Positions 56,156 to 64,000 of a stretch of DNA of 64,000 nucleotides are shown piece by piece (the stretch's first letter is position 1; every line of letters begins with the position of its first letter). The stretch is taken from positions 1,553,114 to 1,617,113 of the forward strand of contig NC_052512.1 of the NCBI RefSeq assembly GCF_014356525.2. The letters run 5' to 3'. The notes beneath the pieces are model-generated. The model had not been told where the DNA came from. It searched no databases and saw only the letters and a list, made by a program, of their open reading frames with translations. A program made the translations under genes and the position numbers. This DNA is from Nilaparvata lugens (Eukaryota > Arthropoda > Insecta > Hemiptera > Delphacidae).

Positions 56156-57223
56156 GCCACGGTTAGATATGCCGCTGAGGTATGGGGGTACCAACAGAGA
56201 GTGATCCGTGGTGTAGTGGATAGAGTGCTTGCGTAGCAGCATAGAGATCCCGGGTTCAAACCCTCTCAATACCAAAAGTTTTTTAACCAGATCACTCCCG
56301 TGTTATCGGATGGGCACGTTAAACTGTCGGTCCCGGCTGAAGTATGACAGGCGTAAAGCCCATTGACGGCTTAAATTATATATTCAGGCGGTGGGACCTT
56401 CCTGCAAGGGACTCCCCACCAACAAAAGCCATACGAATTTACTTTTTTACCAACAGAGAGAGCAACTTGAATGCTTTCATAGATACTTTCTTAAAAGTCT
56501 GCTTTCCTTACCAATGAACACACCTAATTATAATTATATTATATCTGGAGAGTGGGGAGTGCGTGTTATGGCTAGATACTTTGACAGTGAATGTGAAGTA
56601 TATTATAGTAAATACTATAAACCTACCTGAGTTCAGATTCACAGGAAGAATAACAAGATTGATGGCGCAAAGCAAATGTGGATGGTACAAGGATTGGAAA
56701 CATTTGTATATGCAATACAATATGGACTGGATTGATCCAGTGACCCAGCCGAGTTCATGGAGGATGTGAAATTACTATTGAACGGATACGTGACAGACTA
56801 ATAGAAACTTGGTGGAATAGGGCCTCAACTTCGCAGTTCCACTCAATGTATCAGAGACTAAGAACGTCGCATACAATACAAAGAGATTATATTTAATGAC
56901 GAAAATAAGAGACGTTCTATCAGTTTGATATTCAGAGTGAGAGGGTCCGTGTTACCTTTGAATTTCAGTGTAGATAGGAATGACAACAACTATATATGTT
57001 TACTTTGCAATAGCATAGCAGGGAGATAGAGGAGACATGCCACTTGTTGGGTCGATGCACAGCACTGGCAGAGTTTCGGATGAAATGGTTCGGTCTCTGG
57101 ATTATATATAGAAGAGGAAACTATACTGAGATACCTGAATGGTGAAAACTGGAGAAGATTGGTGGGCTATATTGACGAGGCTTTGAAGTATCGGGAGCAA
57201 TTGGTTTCAGAGTTCAATTACTA
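56156..57223 (+). pseudogene. outer LINE ORF2, C-terminal end
   Basis: Resumes the outer LINE after the gypsy element: VRYAAEVWGYQQ, then REQLECFHRYFLKSLLSLPM and NTPNYNYI, the usual RAAxxWG, QRxFLKxxLxLP, TPNY motifs of its C-terminal domain. A Cys/His cluster follows in shifted frames (ICLLCNS with His and Cys residues further on, about 56995-57060). Many stops are present. The SINE at 56202-56447 interrupts it near its start. Confidence 0.85.
56202..56447 (+). mobile_element. tRNA-derived SINE, 246 bp, with 13-bp target duplication
   Basis: Has an RNA polymerase III A box (TGGTGTAGTGG, about 56209-56219) and a B box (GGTTCAAACCC, about 56254-56264), spaced as in tRNA genes. A tRNA-unrelated body follows with GATGGGCACGTTAAACTGTC then GGTCCCGGCTG, a body motif I recall from other arthropod SINEs. 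TACCAACAGAGAG occurs on both sides (56189-56201 and 56448-56460). The tRNA-like head is not a functional tRNA. The run of T near the 3' end precedes the target duplication. Confidence 0.93.
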
Positions 57224-57676
57224 AGAACAACATGAGGGTTATATCCCGTGACATTTATAGTACCGTAGAATTCTTGTAATTTATGTAATTAGAGATATAG
57301 TTGTATACATGTATTTTTTGTCTCTCTTTCTCATTTTTGTACATGCAAATCAAACTAAATGTATTTATTGGGTAAATGACTTGAGAAGTCTTGCTGCCGT
57401 TTAGAATGATGAATTTTTCTTTTCTAACATTGATAGCTTCCATTCAGAGCGTTTAAATGCATAGAGATAGAGTATCGATATGATGTTGCCCGAAATAATT
57501 TTAGAACTGATTCGAGAAATCAGCTTATCAAAAAATTGATATGATATGATACAGATAAACTACCAACTTTGGCTGACGGCATGTGCCATGCCAATTGAAT
57601 TTTTGTTATTGCTTTGGAATCATAATTGTGCTTTTTGTTATGAGTATCAATAAATTCTTTATCTATCTATCTAATC
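57224..57676 (+). other. outer LINE 3' UTR with ATCT tail
   Basis: Non-coding sequence ending AATAAATTCTTT and ATCTATCTATCT at about 57650-57674, read as the 3' tail of the outer LINE. Confidence 0.65.
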
Positions 57677-58547
57677 AATACTATTCAAAGCAGAAAGGGA
57701 AGAAAAACGTATGAGAACGGCTTATTATCTCATAAAAATAATGTGATTTCAAGGTGAGTGTGATTGGGGATCCTTTTAAAATTGTAAATACTACTTTACT
57801 ATGACTTCAAAAATCTGGTCCGCCATTTTGAATACAACTTTTCATGGCAAAACTAATGGCGAAACCGCACATCCTTATCTTGTACAGTTTGGAAGATATT
57901 CACTATATAAATCAATACCTTCAAATCAGAAATGAAATAGATAACCATAAGTGGTATTGATTAATAATGTGAATATCTTCAAAACGGTTTGAGATATCGA
58001 TGTGCGGTTTTCGTCGTTCATTTTGTCTTGAAATTCCGTATTGAAATCATGTATCACATGACCACCTTCCCATTTAAAAAAATAAAGTTGCATTCAAAAT
58101 GGCGGAGCAGATTTTTGAAGTAATAGTAAAGTAGTATTTTCAATTTTAAAAGGATCCCCAATGACACCCACCTTGAAATCACATTATTTGTATGAGATAC
58201 TAAGCCGTTCACATACTTTTTTCTTTCCTTTCTGCTTTTGAATAGTATTGATTAATAATGTGAATATCTTCAAAACGGTTTGAGATATCGATATGCGGTT
58301 TTCGCCATTCATTTTTTCTTGAAATTCCGTATCGAAATCATGTATCACATGACCACACCACCTTCCAATTAAAAAAAACAAAGTTGCATTCAATATGATG
58401 GATCCAAGATGGCGGACCAGATTTTTGAAGCCATAATAAAGTAGTATTTTCAATTTTAGTAGGATCCCCAATCACACCCACCGTCAAATCACCGTTGTGT
58501 ATGAGATATTAAGCCGTTCTCGGACTCTTCACCCACCCAGTATATTA
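57677..58547. repeat. foldback repeat block with three half-units
   Basis: One forward half-unit (about 57677-57928) and two reverse half-units (about 57955-58245 and 58246-58547) of the family also at 41366-41665. GAGAACGGCTTATTATCTC is mirrored by GAGATACTAAGCCGTTC, and the block ends GACTCTTCACCCACCCAG. The forward unit and the first reverse unit make a hairpin with a loop of about 30 bp. No coding capacity. Confidence 0.85.
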
Positions 58548-58580
58548 AAGACCAATGCATTTAAAAAAATAATTTTATCA

Positions 58581-58919
58581 CTATAGTGAGGTCCACGTTA
58601 TAATGGCAGTGGAGAAAGGTAGAGAAAGGTAGGAGAACAACGTTGTCGATCTCCAGTCTTGTCAATGCCTTCTATAGACGGTAGCTGATACAGGTTTATT
58701 GATTTAATATTAACTGTTCATTCTCATTTAAAATCATCAATTATATTTTATCAAGCAAGAAATTTCGTCAATTAATTTCTAATTCTACATAGTTAAAAAA
58801 CAATCTAACAACAGAGCAAAGCGAGAAAGAGATAGCGCTATCCGCTTTGTTGAATGATAGTCAAGGATAGCAGTACCATTTCTAATCAAACACTGTCATT
58901 ATAACGTGGACCTCACTGT
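58581..58919. repeat. TIR element (MITE), CTATAGTG family, about 339 bp
   Basis: Ends CTATAGTGAGGTCCACG and CGTGGACCTCACTGTA are inverted. The inside (GTAGCTGATACAGGTTTATT, GAGATAGCGCTATCCGC) is shared, in opposite orientation, with the copy at 63415-63922. It ends 117 bp before Taf7 exon 3. Confidence 0.9.
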
Positions 58920-59035
58920 ATATTATTGTTATTAAAATTGCAAATTGTTATTGTATTTTCATGCTATCTTTTCCATTCTAAAGTGATTTTCGTATATTTT
59001 TAATCAGCTAAATTGAATTTAATTTTGTTACACAG

Positions 59036-59116
59036 GTTCTCGACTTGCCAACCATAGTTGAATCGTTGAAAACGATTGATAACAAGAGCTTTTATAAAAC
59101 GGCAGACATTTGTCAG
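59036..59116 (+). CDS. Taf7: Taf7 coding exon 3
   Basis: Twenty-seven codons between a TTGTTACACAG acceptor and a GTAAAT donor, phase 0: [20 protein letters not shown] then KTADICQ. This is the best conserved block of TAF7 ([26 protein letters not shown] in animals) and settles the identification. It joins exon 2 (ending MHAK) in frame. Intron 2 upstream is 18.6 kb of nested transposons; intron 3 downstream is 3.6 kb. Confidence 0.96.
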
Positions 59117-59671
59117 GTAAATTCTTATAGTATTTGTATTGTTAAACATATTATTTTATCATAATTCTGACAATTCAAATCATTGTGGCTTTTCTCACAG
59201 ATTTTGACCTATTTGAATGTACTGTAATTCAAAACACGAACAAATCAAATCAATTTTATTCACTCGAAATGCATACAAAATATTAACAAAACTCACAAAA
59301 AGTACAGTATGTTACTGGACTTTGTCCGCGAATAGGATTCAAATACAAAGTGTTATAAGTAAGATTATCTAATTTATAACTTGATATAGTTGAAGATTTA
59401 GTAGGTCTAGGAAAAGGAGTTGGGAAGAAGAAAGATTTATAAATATAAGTACGATGTAATGAAGATGATTGAGTGCAAGCTCGCACATACATACAAGACA
59501 ATGATTTTTAGAATCATCTACCATTATAAATTTCACCCATTTGTAGAAGAAGAGCGATAATGCCTATCAATCTACAGAAAAATAATATAATTAAAATTAA
59601 TATCAATCAATTCTATAGTGTAGTATAATTCAACATAAGACAGTTATTAGTGACATAACAGACGACACATT
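59117..59671. other. Taf7 intron 3, first part, nothing recognised
   Basis: AT-rich sequence; no gene, repeat copy or structure is supported here. Confidence 0.5.
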
Positions 59672-59879
59672 TAGGCTAGGCGCACACCAGTTAGTCAAGA
59701 CAAGACAAGACATGTTCAGTCACAATACTTCATATAGTTGCTTATGACGCAACTCACACTGATTAGTCATTGCAATTAGACATGTCTTCATAAGCAACTA
59801 TGTGAAGTATTGTGACTAAACGTGTCTGATCATGTCTTGTGTTGTCTTGTCTTGACTAACTGGTGTGTGCCTAGCCTTA
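59672..59879. repeat. snapback MITE, about 208 bp
   Basis: The left arm TAGGCTAGGCGCACACCAG then TTAGTCAAGACAAGACA is mirrored by TGTCTTGTCTTGACTAACTG then GTGTGTGCCTAGCCTTA. Inner blocks CACAATACTTCATATAG and CTATGTGAAGTATTGTG also pair, so nearly the whole unit folds on itself. Non-coding. Confidence 0.9.
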
Positions 59880-60086
59880 TAGAGGACTATATTGAGATTA
59901 ACTATAAACTGCCAACATTTTGAGATATCTTATGCTATTTATAAGGAATGCTGAAATTATGAAGTAAATCTCACTATCGATTGTTGGTTGGTATCATAAG
60001 CTGCGAACAGACTTGAGAGCCACGAACACGCGCGCGCATTTCGCTTAGTATCAGCTGATTATAACTGTATTTGTACAGAAACACTA
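59880..60086. other. Taf7 intron 3, nothing recognised
   Basis: Short unassigned stretch; a CACGAACACGCGCGCGC run near 60018 is its only distinctive feature. Confidence 0.4.
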
Positions 60087-60425
60087 ATGCCCGGTTTCAC
60101 CAACCTTGATCAAATATATAGCCTAGCCATGATCAGTTAGACCATAGTCAAAATTTGACTGTTCGTTCAAATACACACCTGTTCCACCAACCTCGGAATT
60201 GATCAAAACTCCTTCGTTCAAATGTGAACATGGTCAATTCTCGTAGCTGTACTTTTCTGAAGTTGGTTAACATGTTAGCTGTCTTGCTATTGGCTACATA
60301 TGATTCTGATATTTGCTCAAGTAATTCTAAGCTACGGTCAACAACCACGGTCAAACCAATGGCTAAGTTTGACTGCCGCCGAACGGGCTATCAAATTATT
60401 TGAACACGGTCAAATGACTGGTTCG
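60087..60425. repeat. decayed MITE-like repeat with GGTTTCACCAACC end
   Basis: Starts TGCCCGGTTTCACCAACC, a common terminal motif of insect palindromic MITEs. Multiple GGTCAA and TTGACC-type blocks inside are partly inverted. The right end is not clear (GCCGCCGAACGGGC near 60375), so this is an inferred remnant. Confidence 0.45.
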
Positions 60426-61760
60426 ATCAATTCCTTGCTTGTTTGTTGGTTATGTTTTTGACGCAGTGTAACATTTTTAGTGGGATTGAATTTAGTTGCA
60501 AGTTCGTTCTCAAACTCTTTCAATTAGTAAATTATTAGAGTATAGGAAATAAAGAAAGATGTTTGAATTAAAGATTTGCTTTACTCTTTAATCAAACAGT
60601 AGGCCTACTTCTCACATTTGTGGAACACTCTCGGACGCCATGACCATCTTCAACGCTGGTTTTCACCCCCATTATGGTCTTTACAGTTAGTTAGCAGCCT
60701 GGGTAGTAGTAGGAGTGGCGAGTGAGATTATTTGAATGGTTGGCGGCGGGGGTGACTAAAACACCATAAAACACGGGATTTGTTCGCGGCCGGACTATAT
60801 TGAAAAGCGATCATTAACAAGCAGTTTGTTATGGAAAGTGAAATCGACAAGAATAATATTATTCATTGTGCTCCAAGTGTACAAATATGTTCATAACTAG
60901 AGATATTTAAGCTCTTAAATGCGTATCACATTGCCAAACGTGATTAACTGAAATTCGTGATAATGTGAATGTCACCCGGAAAAATGTCCTTTTCTGTTGT
61001 GCTTGATAGGGCTAATAATAATTATTTATCAATTCATTTTACAGACCTATGTTTTCCGAAATTTTCGGCCGAGTGGCCACTGAAGAACGGAAAGATGATC
61101 ATGATTCAATATAATATTTGATAATATGATTTAGCATCTAAAGTTACCATTTGTATAATAAACACGTCACTCTGTGATAGGTGTAAAAACTGGTATTAAA
61201 ACGGTAGTTTGGAGTTGAAGTTAGTGTAGTTGATTGGTACCATCTGTAGATAATAGCTCCTTATAAGACCTATACAGCTAATTATCACTCCCCTATCATT
61301 AAGAAATTGGAAAATGTTGAAAAAACATTATTCACCTCATGAAAGAGAGTTGTTCATACTGCATTCATTAATAATTACTGAAGAATGACAGACTAATTTA
61401 CATGTTTTTTTTTATTTAGCGTAGCTTATATTCATCCTAAAATGGAAGATGGAAAGAATATGGAATTCTATATAATTCATCGTACAACGCATATTTCCTG
61501 AACAATGACAATCAACAACTATGAAAACATTGAATTCATCTTTGAAACAGTGCTTTAACCTATCTATTTTTTCTTTTTAATTCAAAACTTTACTAATAGA
61601 TATTACTACCAATTGATTGAGACGAATATGTTTCCGGAATAATAAATGCTGCATGACTAAGCACATAGTAAGTCCGTATTGAGATGTAAATGAAAATATT
61701 GATTGTCAGATAAATTTCATGATACACCAAATAAAGTCAAGTGTGACATGAGATACATCG
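60426..61760. other. Taf7 intron 3, unassigned
   Basis: No frame or repeat could be assigned. Part of it may belong to the Helitron-like element whose 3' end is at 61797, but its 5' end was not found. Confidence 0.4.
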
Positions 61761-61763
61761 ACT

Positions 61764-61797
61764 TTTTGGCGGTACGAAGTTCGCCGGGTAAGCTAGT
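61764..61797 (+). mobile_element. Helitron-like 3' terminus
   Basis: TTTTTGGCGGTACGAAGTTC then GCCGGGTAAGCTAG: a GGCG/CGCC hairpin followed about 10 bases later by CTAG and a T. This is the standard 3' end of Helitrons (hairpin then CTRR, inserted before T). The left end (TC) and any helicase are not visible, so a short non-autonomous element is likely. Confidence 0.55.
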
Positions 61798-62689
61798 TCT
61801 GAATAAAAGAAATTTGAGAATAATGAAATTTTCATGATGTTAAATATTGTCTATAACTAAAATAGTTGTTGATTTAGTTGATTGATTTTTATGATGATAA
61901 ATATTGTCCACAACTAAAATAGTTATTGATTTAATAGTTGAGTTATCTGTAACATAGACTATAATTTTTTTATCTCCAATGCCAAACCAGGTCTTCTCCA
62001 CCCTACACCTCTTCCATCCCCACCACCACCCTCTCCGGCAGCGGTTTATGATTTGTCTATATAATCACTAAAAGACAAAGTCCGAAACCTTCTCGGACAA
62101 AGTCCGAAACCTTATTCCGGACTAAGATTAGTAGAAAAACTAAACTAGAAATGAAAACCTGGACATACAGTAACTTTTTCTTCCATATCGACGTATGAAT
62201 CTCGAGATTTCTGCTCAAACTACTGTTTGCAAGGCCATTTCTTTTAGATACATTTGTTGAAAGTAGACTCGCTTACAAATTTTGCACATTTTTTTCTCTT
62301 TTTTCTCACTTTCTCCTCTAATTCTTCCCTTTTCTTCTCCTCTTCACCCTTCATTCCTTACCTTTATACCATAGTTGGCTAGGTACCTTTCTTTCTTTTC
62401 AGCACACCTCAGCATGAAGTCTGTTTTGGTGTTTTATTAGAAATTTATTTTTGATTGTGAATTTTTTTTGTGTTTTGATTCCTTTTGTGTATATTGTGTT
62501 GATTTGAATAACATTTATTTATAATGTTAATTATTGATTGATTGTTTATACTCACATAATTATTGATTGATTGAATACAAAGCGCATGCGCCATAAAATG
62601 ATGTGTCGCTCCTCAGTGTCAAGTCCATCAAAGCAGCAGTAGACAGCTTTTTGTGTGAATAGTAAAAATGTGTTGTTGTTCTATTTCAG
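61798..62689. other. Taf7 intron 3, 3' part
   Basis: Contains a short inverted or tandem phrase (GACAAAGTCCGAAACCTT twice near 62080-62115) and pyrimidine-rich DNA. It ends with the acceptor TTCTATTTCAG at 62689. Confidence 0.5.
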
Positions 62690-62893
62690 ATAATGATATG
62701 CAAAGAAGAAGATGATCAAACGACAACCGACGAAGAATCACCGCAAAAGCATAAGAAGAAAGACCCCAACAAAGTAGAAAAGAAATATCTGTATCCGCAT
62801 GGCATCACTCCCCCGCTCAAGAATGTACGCAAGAGACGATTTCGGAAAACACTTAAAAAGAAGTATGTGGAGGCACCGGAAATCGAGAAAGAG
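62690..62893 (+). CDS. Taf7: Taf7 coding exon 4
   Basis: Sixty-eight codons between a CTATTTCAG acceptor and a GTATGC donor, phase 0. It starts [10 protein letters not shown], passes an acidic and Lys-rich linker, then [20 protein letters not shown] and [18 protein letters not shown]. The [17 protein letters not shown] block is nearly invariant in TAF7 proteins and ends the TAFII55 N-terminal domain. In other animals the next residues begin VKRLLR; no such exon was found to the end of the window, so the remaining, usually acidic C-terminal half lies downstream. Confidence 0.97.
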
Positions 62894-63073
62894 GTATGCG
62901 ACTGTAGGCTAAAGGCCCCTATTAGACTTGCAAAGGGTTGAGCAGGGAGGTATGGATGATTTGAAATAACACTTACACACTTGTTTTTGAACGAAACTCA
63001 AAATTTATTTTTTTAGTGTGTATCTTGAATGTTGCTATTATAAAAATTAAAGGGGAAAAAATTGAAACATTGA
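62894..63073. other. Taf7 intron 4 start
   Basis: Intron sequence after the donor. No coding match to the rest of TAF7 is seen. Confidence 0.5.
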
Positions 63074-63190
63074 TTATGTACGAAAAATAACATGTGTTAA
63101 ATGCTGTCCGTTTTTGTCCATACACTCCTGTAGACGTTGTGAGAAGTTGGCCATACTTCTCTGAAGCATTGCACGTGGTACCGCTCGAAT
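63074..63190 (-). pseudogene. DDE transposase C-terminal remnant
   Basis: On the minus strand a frame reads AMLQRSMANFSQRLQECMDK then NGQHLTHVIFRT and a TAA. This is the standard end of mariner/IS630-type transposases in insects. An in-frame stop lies just upstream and no other part of the enzyme is nearby, so it is a truncated fossil. Confidence 0.75.
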
Positions 63191-63414
63191 TCATTGTGTT
63201 ATTGTTTCACTCATGGCTTCAATGTTCAGAAACATCAAAATCCAGGAAAACTAGATTAGTTGGGTATAAGTATAACCTTGGTTTATTTAAGATAGTTTAT
63301 GGTATATAGAATGGTTTATCACCCAGCAACATGACTAACTATTAAAAAAATGAAGCTTGATAAATCGTCTACAATTTTTCCTCATTGGAGTGATATTTGC
63401 AACAGTTTGATAAA

Positions 63415-63922
63415 CTATAGTGAAGTCCACGTTATAATGGCAGTGTTTGATTGGCAATGGAATTTTTTTTTACATCGACGCAAAATTCAAAATATCTTAA
63501 TTCAAAAAATAGATAAACAATCAAATAAATCCCAAAAAGCAAATACAATATTGTTTCCTATTTTCTAAATGTGTTACCCTGTGTGGGAACAATTGCTATC
63601 CTTGTCTATCATTCAACAAAGCGGATAGCACTATCTCTTTCTCGCTGTGCTCTGTTGCCAGATCGTCTTTTAACAATGTAGAATTGATAATTAATTGACA
63701 AAATATTTCATCTTAATTATGAAAATTCATTATTAAATTATTGAAAAATATATTTACTTGCTTAATAAAATATAATTGATTATTTTGAATGAGAATGAAC
63801 AGTTAATATTAAATCAATAAACCTGTATCAGCTACCGTCTATAGAAGGTATTGACAAGACTGAAGATCGGCAATGTTGTTCTCCTACCTTTCTCCACTGC
63901 CATTATAATGTGGAACTCACTA
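63415..63922. repeat. TIR element (MITE), CTATAGTG family, about 508 bp
   Basis: Ends CTATAGTGAAGTCCACG and TGTGGAACTCACTATA are inverted. The interior carries, in reverse orientation, the GCGGATAGCACTATCTC and AATAAACCTGTATCAGC blocks of the copy at 58581-58919. Longer than that copy, it lacks a transposase. Confidence 0.9.
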
Positions 63923-64000
63923 TATGAATGTGAATGTTGTTGGCCTTTTGTGTTAAAATTAGAAGTGATGGAAGGGTGGCTGTGTAGGAAAACGGCTGTT
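63923..64000. other. window end, nothing recognised
   Basis: Short intronic tail with no assignable feature. Confidence 0.5.

Larger units (their letters stand above)
41790..57676 (+). mobile_element. LINE (outer element of the nest), interrupted twice
   Basis: Collinear + strand pieces: ORF1 41820-42735, ORF2 42781-44974, 48738-48868 and 56156-57223, then a 3' UTR ending in an ATCT run at about 57655-57674. The breaks are filled by a second LINE (44975-48737) and an env-bearing gypsy element (48869-56155). A tRNA-SINE sits in the last piece. The L1-like ORF1 and a Cys/His cluster at the ORF2 end distinguish it from the jockey-like LINEs in the window. Clade not assigned. Confidence 0.85.

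Noticed and set aside
56202..56275. tRNA gene
   Set aside because: A and B boxes are present but the acceptor and anticodon stems do not fold as a tRNA, and it is joined to a SINE body with target duplications.
63094..63568. 71- and 72-codon + frames near the window end
   Set aside because: The first is antisense to a transposase C-terminal remnant; the second overlaps a MITE.
1..64000. CRISPR array, prokaryotic operon or phage-like defence system
   Set aside because: The repeats are eukaryotic transposons and simple repeats, introns are present, and no spacer-repeat pattern or bacterial gene order was found.

Overview
This is an insect nuclear window, AT-rich and dominated by transposable elements. 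The only gene I recognise with confidence is Taf7, the TFIID subunit 7 gene, on the + strand. Its first four coding exons lie at 23501-23584 (exon 1, with a second copy at 27926-28009), 40259-40390, 59036-59116 and 62690-62893. All are in phase 0, flanked by AG acceptors and GT donors. They cover the first 167 residues; the 3' part must lie beyond the window. The repeat families (a tRNA-derived SINE, BEL and env-bearing gypsy elements, jockey/CR1-like LINEs, palindromic MITEs) fit a hemipteran, possibly a planthopper. That taxon is a guess from remembered repeat styles, not proof.

Layout. 1-2150: minus-strand LINE (ORF1, then the endonuclease start of ORF2, cut by the window edge). 2150-8885: mostly unrecognised AT-rich DNA with a MITE, GC-rich palindromic repeats and three unrecognised gene-like fragments. 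8886-16616: BEL-Pao LTR retrotransposon (minus) with two 393-bp LTRs and a 5-bp target duplication, carrying a 2.55-kb non-autonomous hAT element with an 8-bp target duplication. 16731-21116: tandem MITE copies, another unrecognised ORF, a mariner-like element with very long inverted repeats, and an adjacent 544-bp TIR element. 21625-28597: a 2.54-kb segment holding the Taf7 5' region and exon 1, present twice and separated by a 1.9-kb LINE fragment.

Taf7 intron 1 holds a LINE fragment and a PHD-finger LINE split by a 5.8-kb LTR element (4-bp target duplication) that carries a long hexamer minisatellite. Intron 2 (18.6 kb) is a nest. A LINE starting near 41.8 kb is broken by a second LINE (44.98-48.74 kb, with a 570-bp GT array in its 3' UTR) and then by an env-bearing gypsy element (48.87-56.16 kb). 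That gypsy element is itself hit by a mariner-like element and an 853-bp retroelement insert. The outer LINE resumes at 56.16 kb, carries a tRNA-SINE with a 13-bp target duplication, and ends with a short ATCT tail near 57.68 kb. Intron 3 holds a snapback MITE and a Helitron-like 3' end.

No intact mobile-element protein set is present: every large transposon ORF is interrupted, truncated or missing a domain. No rRNA, functional tRNA, CRISPR or prokaryotic operon was seen. I found no convincing new biological system. The main points of interest are the stretched Taf7 gene with its duplicated 5' end and the datable order of nested insertions.
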